From NCBI GenBank assembly GCA_025738555.1, contig JAOVFP010000001.1:186001-250000 (forward strand): a stretch of 64,000 nucleotides of DNA, written 5' to 3'. Made by a program: the position numbers and the translations under genes. Below, one piece after another: positions 1 to 11,763 of the stretch. The stretch is from Cyathus striatus (lineage: Eukaryota; Basidiomycota; Agaricomycetes; Agaricales; Nidulariaceae). The notes beneath the pieces are model-generated. The model saw only the letters and a list, made by a program, of their open reading frames with translations, was not told where the DNA came from and ran no database searches. How positions within the stretch are numbered: position 1 is the first letter of the stretch; each line of letters begins with the position of its first letter.

Positions 1-2382
1 GGTTCAAGATCTTATTGCAATCACTGAAACATAGTAGTAAGTAGATCTTGCATGAAAGTTCATAGGAGCACAGTAGGACACTTGAATGCCCACTCAGAAA
101 AACCTTTAGTCACATAGACATCCAGACTCTATAAAGAACTGGTCATAGAGCATAAGGTGGGGGATGCTCAAAAACAGAGCAGAGTTGCTAAAAGAACCCA
201 GGACCAGGGAAAAACCCACTCTCAGCCCTATCTGCCTTGGACCCATTAGCACCATCACTATCCTCACCACTCCCCACATCCCTCATAATCAAGCCCTTCA
301 CCCTCCCCTCAGCCTCTGACTCATCCCTCTCAGCACTCAAAAATGAGTCCACCTCTTCCTCCTCACTTCTGGCTGGAAGAAGCTGTGATGAAAATATTGT
401 CTGTTATAATCTGGGTGTTCGTGTTGAGGCACAGCCACATAGTTACATAATATAGTTATGTAATCATTCTCTGTATGTACACGTGTTGTAGTTTCTGTGA
501 AATACACAGCTTTGTTTGTCACTATTGTCGGTCAGCGTTTTCAATCTGGTCTTCCTCCATGGCCAGCTCTTCAACTCTCCCCTTCTATTCTTGACATTGT
601 CGTCAACCCCAAATTCAATGGTGCAGACATCGCCAAGTTGACCTGCTGTGACTGTGATGATAATCCCAAGCTTTGTGGGGGTGGGGAGGTCTGTAAAGGT
701 GTGGGATTAGGTGGGAGATGTTGGGATTAGAAAGATGGCACTCATTGATATTGTTGCTAGTGAAGTTGAGGAGACCACTGCACTTGCATTTGTGGTGCAT
801 GCATGCCTGCACAGCACCCAAACCTTGCCTGTCTCAGGCTGGTGGGTGATAACAGAATAATCTGCTCTGGCTCCTGCACATACCTCACTTGCAGGATCTG
901 CAAAGGTGCTTGAGCCTGAGGGTGGAATAAATTTGGCTGGATGGGAGATTTCTGGAACAGATCATGTTCCTGCTGTTGCTGTTGCCCTTGCTGAGATGGA
1001 GGAGACGGTTGAGGGTTCATTGCACATTGAGGATCAATTGAGGATCATACTCAAACTACATCCAACAATCAACACTATAAACCAAGCTGATAAAGAACAA
1101 AAAACATACAATAACAAACTCCTCCTCTCACCCACATCCTTATCAATGCAGTAACATATGTACAGTGTATCAACCCTATCCACCTTAATCAGCACTCATC
1201 CATAATATCACACTAAAAAATCAACTCACATATCCTCCACAAGCCCAACACAAAATTCCCAGAATCCCTACAAGCGCAGTAATGCCCCCACCAGCAGAGC
1301 AGCTCCAAAAGCCTGATTTGGTGATATTGGAGCTATACAAATCTATCATCATCATCAGTACAACGTACTTTACAAAAAGGAACAAAAAGAGAAAACAACA
1401 TACATTCATTCTTAACCCTCCTCCCCCTCTCCTGCTCCACACTCCTCACAAGTGCTCTTGACCTCCATAGCAAATCCCAAAACTGATCCCCAGTAATACC
1501 AACATAAACCAGCACATAAGCTCTCATGGCATCCATTACACACTCAATATACACCACAGTCCATCTAACACCAGTCATAGTGAATGGAATCAGTGTTGTT
1601 CAAGGTAATTGATACCTTAGGTGTTCGGCAGGAAGTGACTTTATTCATACCTAGCACCTGGGGGTTGAGGGATACTGATTGTATATATTCCTGCAAACTC
1701 CTATGATATGGGATGTACAGTAAAGACTGTAAATGGGAGATGAACTGTGGGGCTTTGCTAGGTTTGCTTAGAACTTGGCCTGTAACTGGTATTGTACAGC
1801 AAAGGCTGTAAATAGAAGATGAACTGGAAGGGTTTCTAGAGTATATGGCTAAAGCTGTATATGGTAACAATGACTGCTAGGAACACTAAGAAAGCTTGTA
1901 TGTACAGCAAAGGCTGTATAAAAAGATTGGTGCTGTGGTGAAGGTTGAAATAAAGTTGAGGGCCTTGGTTGTTTCTGACTGTAGCTTGGTGGCTGCAGCA
2001 CATAAACTAATATGTGCTGTTACTAAATAGATATGATAAAAGTGACATTGAGATTCAATACATTGAGTTGAGTTACTTTGATATTACTGTGAATTTATTT
2101 ATACAGTGAGTTGAGCTGCATCATTTACATTACTAATAGAACTGAAGAAAAGCACAATAGATTCTGTATCTAATGTGTAAGAATAACTACTGGGGATGAA
2201 CAGGTGAGTAAGATCCTAGCTAGTGGCAGGCTATTTGGTAATAGATAAAACTACTGTCCAAGGCTCAATTCCTCTCTCCTTTTATGCTCTTTTCCTCCTA
2301 CTGCTGACTAATCCTATCCAAAACCAATTCTACATTTTCCTTCAAATTTGGTAATGGTAGATCCATTGTCTTGAGGTGAAGG
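1..2382. other. CpG-poor DNA without a confident gene
   Basis: I see no gene I can support here. Open frames are short and match no family I recognise. One at 497-730 ends in a cysteine-rich tail (CCDC, then two more Cys) but has no visible exon context. CpG dinucleotides are scarce compared with 8-12 kb, as expected for repeat-derived DNA that has lost methylated CpG. A motif of about 20 bp, TGTACAGCAAAGGCTGTA and variants, recurs near 1716, 1794 and 1901, so this part is at least partly repetitive. Confidence 0.5.
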
Positions 2383-2760
2383 CTGCACAGAACAATGGTG
2401 TTCAAGGAGATGAGTCAGGTTTTGAACAATGCTGACAGAAAAATAGTATTACATTGTTCTGGTGATGAACAATGGAATTCTATTTATAGATCCTGACAAA
2501 CAATGGGCATGAAGACAATGTGTGAATAGGAGGACATTGTTCTGTACAATGGGTGCAAAAGAACAATGGAGTCCTATTATTAGAAACAATGGCATATCCT
2601 TGGTAAGTGAATGCATAGGCATTGTTCTGAACAATGGGTGTGAGGAACAATGGAGTTCTATTATTAGAAACAATGGCATGTCCTTGGTAATCAAATGCAT
2701 AGGCATTGTTCTTGAACAATGGGTGTGAAGAACAATGGTGTCCTATTTTTAATAGTATCG
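2383..2760. repeat. CAATGG-word array with an 85-bp tandem repeat
   Basis: The word GAACAATGG and its complement CCATTGTTC recur many times. Within the array a unit of about 85 bp beginning ACAATGGGTG starts at 2547, 2631 and 2716. The first two copies are complete and the third is partial. Forward and reverse-complement words are interleaved, so the array can fold on itself. It resembles the short-word arms of the other palindromic elements in this window, but I see no clear termini or target duplication. Confidence 0.7.
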
Positions 2761-4039
2761 ATTATTGGTCACCAAGAAGTTGGGTATTGGCTTGTGTTTC
2801 CATATTTTTGTTTCTTGAGAAGCAGTGCCTAGTGTATTTGGAAAGATCCAGATGATGTGGATTCCAGACATTGAGCCATATAGCTATATGTGTGTATTTA
2901 TGACTAATCAAGTTTCACCCATGACATTGGGCTAAGTAAAAGGGCATATAAAGGCGAGAGACATTTCATCACAATCGGTACACATTGAATGAGGAACATC
3001 AGTAGAGCAAGAAGATGGAGAAGGGTGAGTATAAGCAAAGAGAGGGCTATACTCTATACTCCCCAATGATGGACACGTGGAACATGTTAATGTGTTCATG
3101 ATAATATGGTTGAGGATATAATTGGTGGGGGTGCATTTTGACTTTGATGAGTAACTTCATCAGTAAAAGTATAAAAATAAAGAAGAGGAAAGAAGACACA
3201 CTCAGCAAAGTACCAACTGCCAACAATGCCAGCAGCAGTGACTCTCAAAATGCCCCTCACAATGCTGCAGCACCAAAGCCACACACCCACTGGTGAAGCC
3301 TCTGCTCTGTCCTGGGGGGACTGCCATACTTGTACCCTACCAACAGTAATTGGAAGAATACAGTGATGAATGGTATGCTTAGCAGAAGGGAGATGAGGAG
3401 GAGGAGGGGGGAGAGGAGGAGGATGTAGGGTTGATATGTTGCCAAGATGTGCATTGTGAATGTTAGTGTTCCACTTGCAAGGTGGATGTGTTTAGGGAGG
3501 TTAAGCAGTCATGCAAGTGTTTGGATGTTGTTGGATGTGGTTAGGATTTGGAAATGCCATGGTTTGGTCATCTGTGTGTGTGGGCAGCAATCAAGTAAGT
3601 CATACAACTTGAGGTGATCTATCGTAATTTGAGCAGGAGTTCAGGCACTTGTTAGCAGAACAATGAGCAGCAAGATGAATGGATAGTTCAGCAGGAAGGA
3701 GGGGGTAAGAAACTAATGTATAATGATAGAGTGATAGAACATACCATATTACAGAGGTGAATCAGTTTTAGTCCCATATGGAGGGTGGTGGGCAGCATGA
3801 GGGTTCATGTATGAGGACGATAGAGCGTCATGCCCACATGATTTGCAATCAGGCGAAATCAGGCAAATGAGCACAGTAATTACAGAGCACCAGGAAAACA
3901 TGAAAGATATAGAAAACAGGGTGATATTAATGAAAAGGGAAAGAATGAACGAGCAGGAAAGTTAGTGGTGAAGACGAAAATAAGAAGATGATGACAGGGT
4001 GAAAGGATCTGAGATGAGTGAAATTCATCAGCAGTCACA
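2761..4039. other. Intergenic, with one promoter-like motif
   Basis: A TATA-like box (CATATAAAG, 2945-2953) lies about 70 bp upstream of an ATG at 3015, and a splice-donor-like GTGAGT follows nine bases after the ATG start. This looks like the 5' end of a fungal gene, but no downstream exon with recognisable coding could be joined to it. A short Asn/Ser/Ala/Pro-rich frame lies near 3210-3296. Otherwise nothing recognised. Confidence 0.3.
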
Positions 4040-4155
4040 AGACTGTCACAAAGCTCCAGCCAATCAGGTTGAGATCCCATTCATGAACCTGTAAATCACC
4101 TTATAGGGAAATCCAGATGTCCCTATAACCCAACTACCTTGAAAGGTAGTGGGAA
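4040..4155 (-). repeat. Structured repeat, two hairpins (copy 1)
   Basis: This segment is the reverse complement of 27769-27890. It carries two short perfect inverted repeats: TTATAGGG/CCCTATAA (4101-4128) and ACTACCTT/AAGGTAGT (4133-4150). Both stems are kept in the distant copy while the loops differ. A CCAATCA box also lies in the shared part. It could be the structured end of a transposon or a small structured RNA. The sequence alone does not decide. Confidence 0.65.
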
Positions 4156-5423
4156 TAACGACACACACTAGTAGTCTGATTACAGGAGACTAATGAAGAG
4201 TGTCTGTGAGCCCAGATAACTTAGACGAATTGGTAATCCTGCTGGATCTGAGATGACGTTGTACATTTCTGTATATGCTTTTATGTTAGTAAGTATGCAT
4301 ATGGTCTGAAGGGAGAGAGAAGGATGTTGAATGTTGAACACAATAGCAGCAAGTGAACCCTTGGAACCTGGGACTGGGTTTAAATGAATATGAACATCAG
4401 ATGATTGGCTCCGAGGTCCGTGCGCATAATGACACGTGCATATTACATAATACAAGTCCACGGAGCGTTGTAACCTATGACTGCACTGGCCATCCTCTGT
4501 TAGCCGCTTGTATTTGCGTACGTATTACGACGCAAATGCTAGGCGTTGAATTCATGAAGCGAAAAGTTGGTAACTTAAGTGTCATAATGCGCAGCGCGAA
4601 CAGAACGATGAATTACTGAAGGAAAATAATAAGTATATTGAGGAGGCAGTTAGCGGAGGTTACAGAGTCTGTAGTTTGTAGCACTGGATGGACGTATCTT
4701 GCACCCAGTTTTTCACCTCAAACGAACCTCCACCAATATTCAAATCGAGAAAATAATCCCCGTTCCTCATGTTTGCAACGGGTGCGATGAACATGGCTTA
4801 AAATTGAATGTCAATGAACATACAGATGTTTTCGCTCCAGAGCGAGATTGTAAGATCAGTGGGTAAAAGTCAATAAGCAAGGGTACCAACTCCTCAATTA
4901 CCTCTTTGCCGCCCACCCGACAATATTGGTTGTGCGATGACTCGCTGGACTGCTACGCATCTGCTTTTGTGATAATATTCCAAGGCTTTGATAGAGAAAC
5001 GATCTGCTCGGAGGAATGAGAGGAATAGCGCTTGAAGCGTCACAGATTCTCTTCAGATAGGAATGCGCAATGATCGAGATGTAGGTTATTTGTCTGATGA
5101 TCGGAATGCATGAATAGGACTCATTCGCTAATTTGACAAGAGGGAATAAATAGCAGCCTGAAGTGGCGTCTTCGGTCACCAAGTATATTATTATAAGTCA
5201 TGAATATTCATGAATCATTGCCGTACATCAAAAGAACAATGGTAAAAAGCAAAAGCCGTTGTTGTGCAATGTAACTCTGCCGCTTTTGATAAAGCACTCA
5301 TTAATAGAAGATTGCACATATCAATGCTATCCGATCATATCGTATCTAAGCGCTTGAGTGTAAGTTTTTCCATCGGAAGGATTTTGACAGCGAAGACCTT
5401 CATAAAGCTCTTACTCTAGTTAC
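4156..5423. other. Intergenic, contains a CACGTG-type shared module
   Basis: Bases 4400-4460 carry a divergent copy of the module found upstream of both hydrophobins (GATGATTGG, then GTCCGTGCGCAT, then ACACGTGCAT). A 94-aa frame on the minus strand (5182-4898) is open but matches nothing I know. CpG content rises sharply after about 4400, marking the end of the CpG-poor block. Confidence 0.4.
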
Positions 5424-5780
5424 TCCTACCTCTATTAATGACGCTTATGCTCATATGATGTCTACTGATCGGGTTTATGGTGTGTTGATATAAATACCTC
5501 TCGGTTTCTCCCTCTTATAATTCAGCTGTCGTTATAACTATCCTTGTTTATGACATCATATACTGTTTCGTTGGTGAGGTATTAGTATGCACATTTATGT
5601 CACTTCAATAAACCAGTTAATATTATATAGTTGAAATACATTTGGTTGTGAGAGATAAGCATGACACTGTTTGCAAAATATCTCAAAGAATATTTGGTTT
5701 ATTCACAGCGGTATGAAATGGTCAATACCAAAGATCCTTTATGTCATAGCACGTTATTATGCCCCCTTATATCTTTTGTA

Positions 5781-7248
5781 CAGTACTTTACACTCCCCCC
5801 CTTCACCATGAATTCACATGAAATTCACCTAAAATTCACATATTCACATGAAATTCACGTGAAAATCACATGAAAATCACCTATTTAATATAAATTCACA
5901 TGAAATTCACATGAAATTACATGAACTTCATGTGATTTTAAATATTTTCCAAAAAGCATAGGTTCATGAACTTTCATGTATTTTAGGTGAAATTTAGGTG
6001 AAAATACAGTGAAATTCATATTAAAAATTGGAGGTCATTACACTACTGAGTGTGATACCCAGGGCTAAGTGTGACACCCAGAGCTGAGTGTGACACCTAG
6101 AGCTGAGTGTGACACCCAGGGCTAAGTGTGACACCAAGGGCTGAGTGTGACACCGAGGGCTAAGTGTGACACTGAGGGCTGAGTGTGACACCTAGGGCTA
6201 AGTATGACACTCAGGACTAAGTGTGACACCAAGGGCTGAGTGTGACACTGAGGGCTGAGAGTGACACCTAGGGCTGAGAGTGACACCTAGAGCTGAGTGT
6301 GACACCTAGGGCTGAGTGCAGTCATCAAACTTGTCACACATGTGTGAAAGTGTGACATATTGGAAAATGTTGGAAAAAGCGTGACATGTGTGACATGCGT
6401 GGGAAAAAATGTGACATTGGAAAATGTTGGGGAAAAAAGCGTGACATGTGTGACATACGTGGGAAAAGGTGTGACGTGCGTGACAAGCGTGGGAAAAGTC
6501 GGAAAGTGTGGCAAATGTGATGATTATGGTATGTGACACTTTTCCAAATATGTCACATTTTTCCCACGCATGTCACACATGTCACGCTTTTTCCAACATT
6601 TTCCAATATGTCACACTTTCACACATGTGTGACAAGTTTGATGACTGCACTCAGCCCTAGGTGTCACACTCAGCTCTAGGTGTCACACTCAGCCCTGGGT
6701 GTCACTCTCAGCCCTCAGTGTCACTCTCAGCCCTCAGTGTCACACTCAGCCTTCAGTGTTACACTTAGCCCTGAGTGTCATACTTAGCCCTAGGTGTCAC
6801 ACTCAGCCCTCAGTGTCACACTTAGCCCTCAGTGTCACACTCAGCTCTCAGTGTCACACTTTGCCCTCAGTGTCACACTTAGCCCTCGGTGTCACACTCA
6901 GCCCTGGGTGTCACACTCAACATGCAGTATTACTCTCTACTCTTGTATAAGCTTCACATGAGTATCACATGAATTTCACATGAACTTCACTGAGTGACAT
7001 GAATATCAGGTGAAAAATTCATGTGAATTTTCACTTCATCTTCACATGAAATTCATGTCACTTAGTGAAGTTCCGGTGAAATTCATGCAAAATTCACATG
7101 AAATTATTAGCAGTGTTCTCACTGAAATTCAACAAAAATAATGCAAAAAGTTCACCTGAAATTCACATGAAGTTCACATGAAATTCACCCATTCATGTGA
7201 AATTCATGTGAAATTCACGTGAAAGGGGGGGGGGAGCGTAAAGAGCTC
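5781..7248. mobile_element. hAT-like MITE with 8-bp target duplication
   Basis: The target site CTTTTGTA is duplicated at 5773-5780 and 7249-7256. The ends are imperfect inverted repeats that share CTTTAC(A/G)CTCCC, and the left end starts CAG. The outer arms are filled with TTCACATGAA-type words. The 8-bp duplication and CAG terminus fit the hAT superfamily. There is no transposase, so the element is non-autonomous. The DUF6533 paralogue at about 60200 serves as an empty site: its exon runs straight into the intron donor. A second inverted repeat is nested inside. Confidence 0.75.
6027..6925. repeat. Nested inverted repeat with GAGTGTGACACC arms
   Basis: The left arm (about 6042-6315) holds roughly eleven copies of a 22-23 bp unit, GGGCTGAGTGTGACACC and variants. 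The right arm (about 6650-6920) holds the same unit in inverse orientation. Between them lies a palindromic core centred near 6480 with GTGTGAAAGTGTGACAT and CCAATATGTCACAC-type words. The left boundary, GGAGGTCATTACACT, recurs at 23731, the start of another word-array element. The core recurs near 24470-24690 and 25880-26080. Open frames across it are repeat translations. Confidence 0.75.
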
Positions 7249-7830
7249 CTTTTGTAAGATTTATTTACAGATTTAAAAATAAATCATCGCTTAAAATTTC
7301 CAGGATCTACTCAGTAATTCGTATGAACATTCATATGCAATCTCACCAACACTTCGACTGACATCTAACTTTTATAGCTTCATAAATTACGGTCTTCCAA
7401 AGTTTGTCAACAACCATTCGTAATTCCACCATGACCCTACTGTCTCCCAAACTGAAAAGGGAATTAGATTTAGTTGTACTACTCACTATAATTAGGTTTG
7501 GAAGTAGGAGAAGCTGACCTACCCCCACAGTTATTGCGCAACAATATGATTTAGCCAATTGTAAGTATTTGAAATCGATTTGATAGTTGTCTTAATTCTA
7601 ATTAACAACAATAACGTAGTGGGGGAATGTATTGGATTGCAACTGATATTATATTTGCATTTCGTGTTAGTGCGTGTTTTGGAAATCGCAAACGAAGTAT
7701 CTTCATTCATATATGATAATAATGCAAGGCTTACAACCAATAGTACTTAGTAGTTTCTTTTCCAGCTATATCGTTGTTCAGCCAGTCATAGTGATATCTT
7801 TTGATCATTACTGATCCATATGAATTGATA

Positions 7831-9099
7831 GGGAGGCTTTTAATGCAATAAGGAACTGTTTAAACATACCATTATAAACTCCAGTTAATATTGATTAGCT
7901 CCTAAAAGCAATCTTGAGTTTAAGAGCTGGAGTTAAAGTCCCGAGCTGCCAGCTAAGATGTGTTACATGCCTTTAATCAGGGAATAGTACGAGCCATTAG
8001 TAAAGACAAATCAGAGAGGAGCTATATCTAATATGAACGTTACGGATGGGGAAACCCTGTTAAACACTACTCCTCTACAAATGGTTCCCATAAGCAAAAG
8101 CCCATATGTGTCTCCTGTTAGTTATCGGATGGCTGACGAACTTTAGTGGCTAAAATCTGATAGAACGGCCTGAGATCACTGGAAACTTGCTACTATGTTA
8201 TGATAGATCCTTACTTGTGAAAGCTGCATCAAAGATAAACGAGATCGGTGCTACCAATACGAGCGCTCAGCACAAAGGGTAGACGCTCCGAGATAAGCGT
8301 ACCAAATCCATACAAAGTCCGTTAGGCACTATGACTTGACGCGTTAACAACGGACAACAGGGACAACGTGGTTGGAGTTAACGGGACAAGCGCTCAATGG
8401 GAATTGCAGACCCTCGGAACAGATCTCTGGAAAATCTAGCGCCTATGCGTGGCTATTAAAAGCATCTAGGCGCCGCCTGGATCTTATGCCTCGTACCTGT
8501 GTTCATTACAGTAGTCTTTGTGATTCCGTAGATACTGTATTATTCTACGTTCTTTAATGCGACAAAAAATGTCAAAATGTCGGAAAGATCGAAATTGCCA
8601 TGCGAGTGGATGGACACGACCTGTGGACAGCTCCCAGTATGGCCCTGAGGTATGATACGCATTGAAAGTGGAGATATACAAAAGCAGAATTTCCTGTGCA
8701 TTCACAGAGCGTACATATGACATGTATGGATATTACTGGAAGAAGGTGACAGCAAGAATGTAGCACATAACGGCAATGAAAAATATATGTTCTGAAAATG
8801 CAGGCCATCAGTAGCGTCAGCACCTTATATGCTAATCTCGATCTCTCCGACATCGGAAGTTTAAGTCTTATTGCGTGTGCAGCGCGCTAAATGGTTGATT
8901 ATCGATGATAAGAACTTCTACATGCCTGATTCAACGTTTGATTTCGAATTTGTTGGTACTGCACTGCATACTGTGGAGCCAACAACCACCAACACTCCTC
9001 TACAGCGAAGTGTAGGTAACTCACACCCAAACATATTTAAAGAGGAACCTGAGAGGTATAGCTCTCGCTAATACCCCTCGAGTCTTATTCGGATTCACT
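7831..9099. other. Intergenic upstream of the ABC transporter
   Basis: CpG-containing, unique-looking DNA. Short frames exist on both strands (for example 8853-8572 minus and 8871-9071 plus). The 8871-9071 frame could belong to an upstream exon of the ABC transporter, but I see no motif that shows it. No RNA gene or repeat noticed. Confidence 0.4.
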
Positions 9100-11763
9100 A
9101 TGTATGAAGACTTGCACGAGAAGCCCTCTTCAAATGAAACACCCAACTTCCGAGTGGTTACAGAACAGCTTGGAGTATGGTATCTCTATGTGTCAGAGAG
9201 TAATGGCGTTAACATGAAGAATCATTGGAATAACCTTGTCTCTGGTCTCCCTTTATTTCGCATATTGGCAACGGAGATTTATCATCTTGACCCGATGTTA
9301 TTCATTGCCTTCATCTGTTCGAAGATGTGGTCTGGTTTTGAATCAGCATTGCTTACGTACATGTCTGGTCAAATACTTCGACAAGTAAGTGAGAATAGGT
9401 ATATCCTTTGCTCTTATGCTTACATTCGTAAACGATAGATTGAAGCCGGACTTTCTCATGGCCAACCTTTCATGCGCCCTTTAATTGCTGCTATTTCATG
9501 CCGTCTGGTCTGTCTTATGCTTGCAGCATATATCAGCTGGTGGATGTCAGTGCCTCTGTTGCGCACATTTTGGATTACTTACTCAACAACCATACAGAGA
9601 CAGCAGGGGGCTGGTTATGAAGAGCAAGGTACTCACCCACTTCGAATATTTATTAATGCGAGGTCAGTACCATCCTATTATATCACCTTGCCATCGCACG
9701 CGCTAGATCTTTGTGGTTTGTTTAGCTAATCTTGACATCGATCTACCTACATCTAAAGGTGAATTCATCAAGTTTTCTTTTTATTTTTATTTGTAAAATC
9801 GGACTTACAGAGCATATGATATGAAGACCTTAACTGCAAATCAAGTGCTACAGCATGCGGAGCCTGGCAGGCTTTTGACGGAATCCTGGATTTCTTGGTG
9901 GAGGCCCTTGGGTTTTTGAGTCAGATGGCCCTCATTGTAAATCTATCTCGCTTCTCTGGCGGTCCCTTTTTTTCTATATTATGTATTGCAAAACCTACAA
10001 TTTCAGTTCTCGGAACGAAAACCTTGTGGGATAAGGGTGAGTCGATATTTACGCATCCTTCCCGTGTGCAGCTAGTAGCACTAACTACACATCATACTTA
10101 CCTCGCAGCTTGCCTTGCATATGTCAATAATTCACATTATAAGCGGATGAAGGCCATGCAGCGTCTTTCCACAGAGAAGTATAGACAAGACATCATCAGC
10201 ACCGATCTTTCACAGCACATACTTAGCGGTATATATTTCAACTGAGATTTGGCTAAGGATCCTTGCTGTGTGCTCAATCTATCATTACAGAATATGCAAA
10301 AGCTCATGATCGACTAGGTAATGTGGTGACGGATCATCCATTCCTCATCTATGGTCAACATGCAACGGCTTGGTTTGAAATATTCCATAAGATAGTAGAG
10401 GACCTTCCTATGGTAAGTAGAATACATGGCCGACAGAGGTTAACACTTATATGGTGCAGGTGTACTGTGCAATTAATGCTGTCAGAAATCCCTCTGCATT
10501 CTCACTTTCAACAATTGCTATTTTGCAGCAATCTTCATCCAGCATTCGGAGTTCATTGGAGTTTATCTTTAGAAATGAGCAGATGTTTCGCAAAAATGTG
10601 AACACTATTCGGAATATCTACACAGCATCAGATATTCGCAGAACGATGGTGGATGGGTCACTCGCTTATCCCCAGCCTGAAACATCCAAGAAGGGAATGT
10701 TGTTCAGCCTCAGGTACGTAAGGACAAGAATTTTCATGTACCACCATAGTAATATATCTTTATGGACAGAGATGTCTCATTCCAATACCCAGGGAGCAAT
10801 AAGATCTCCAACTCCCTCAATAACATAAATCTTGAAATCAAGCCTGGAGAGCTGGTGGTTATAGTAGGAGAAAATGGAAGTGGGAAATCAACTTTGATTC
10901 GCATTCTTTCCCGTTTGTATGACCCCACAGCTGGAACTGTTCTCATTGACGGGGAGCCGGCCAGCTCATATAAGGTAGCGAACCTCCATAGAGCTACTGC
11001 CATTCTCAGTCAGGATAACCACATCTATCCGGTTACTCTGGGAGAGAACATTGGCTTAGGATGCGCTGAGAATGCTGGCGATAAAGAAATGATTGTTCAA
11101 GCTGCAGAACAGGGAGGTGCATCAGAATTCATCTCAAAACTTAGCGATGGGATGGACACCGCGTTGGAGCCATTGTTGGATACATTCGTATACAATATTG
11201 GCCATGAGCAAGATCATCCTCTACAAAAAAAGCTTGACGCTGTGCAGAAGAAGCTTGAGATCTCAGGGGGAGAGAAGCAGCGTCTTGTGGCGTACGTCGT
11301 TGTTCCAGAATATTTTGTTCAGCGATTAATAACGCTGTATTCTAGCGCTCGTACATTCATGAGGTTCAACTCTGGATCTGTGAACTTCGTTGCTGTTGAT
11401 GAACCTACTTCAGCTCTAGATGCAGGAGAACTTCATCTTTTTGAACAGCTCATTAAGATGCGTAATGGAAAGACCATGATTTTTGTTACTCATAAATTTG
11501 GACATTCGACGCGATATGCTGACAAGATAATGTGAGCACTTATGCATCCATTTAGTTCTTCTGCCGCCGTTCTAAACAAGAAATTTAGTTGCATGAAAGA
11601 TGGTTCCGTTGTGGAAATCGGGACTCACCGTGAACTGATACAGCTTAACGGAGAATATGCGAAAATGTACGATATTCAAGCACGAGATTTCTTGGTAGAA
11701 GAACACGCAATGAAAAAGAGCGGACATCAGGAAAAAAAGACAATGGAATATAGTAGTATGTAG
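9100..11763 (+). CDS. ABC transporter, half-transporter type, 11 exons
   Basis: A probable ATP-driven membrane exporter: an N-terminal membrane region followed by one nucleotide-binding domain. Exons read from GT/AG sites: 9100-9384, 9439-9545, 9598-9662, 9726-9758, 9827-10036, 10109-10228, 10291-10412, 10460-10713, 10770-11291, 11346-11531, 11589-11763. They join in frame to 692 aa. Hydrophobic stretches lie in the first 200 residues. The ATPase domain has Walker A GENGSGKST (432-440), Q-loop Gln480, signature ISGGEKQ (563-569, an LSGGQ variant), Walker B FVAVDE (586-591), D-loop SALD (594-597) and H-loop His621. It resembles a basidiomycete family of ABC-B-like half transporters with few clear membrane helices. 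All motifs are intact, so it is likely functional. Substrate unknown. The fifth exon uses an acceptor ending GAAG, because the nearer CAG would bring in a stop. The first ATG could lie further upstream. Confidence 0.85.

Larger units (their letters stand above)
5424..7830 (+). pseudogene. DUF6533 membrane-protein gene remnant, split by a MITE
   Basis: This is a paralogue of the gene at 59825-61517. Recognisable exons are: one ending at 5479 (...TDRVY); one from about 5533 to 5585 encoding AVVITILVYDIIYCFVGE, a DUF6533-type transmembrane helix; and one near 5711-5780 encoding GMKWSIPKILYVIARYY, the typical KW..PK.LY...RYY motif. After an inserted element (5781-7248), exons near 7527-7556 and 7629-7695 follow; the latter encodes YWIATDIIFAFRVSACFGN. 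Similarity to the intact copy stops around 7815, so the C-terminal membrane half (the ...RDG.LYF... region of the paralogue) is missing. No start codon is obvious in the first exon. The gene was probably a small integral membrane protein and is now a 3'-truncated, interrupted copy. Confidence 0.75.

Noticed and set aside
497..730. Cysteine-rich small secreted protein
   Set aside because: No signal peptide followed by ordered cysteines, no exon context, and CpG-poor surroundings; too weak to call.
6027..6925. CRISPR-like array of regularly spaced 22-23 bp units
   Set aside because: The units are contiguous with no unique spacers, occur in both orientations around a palindromic core, and the DNA is fungal.
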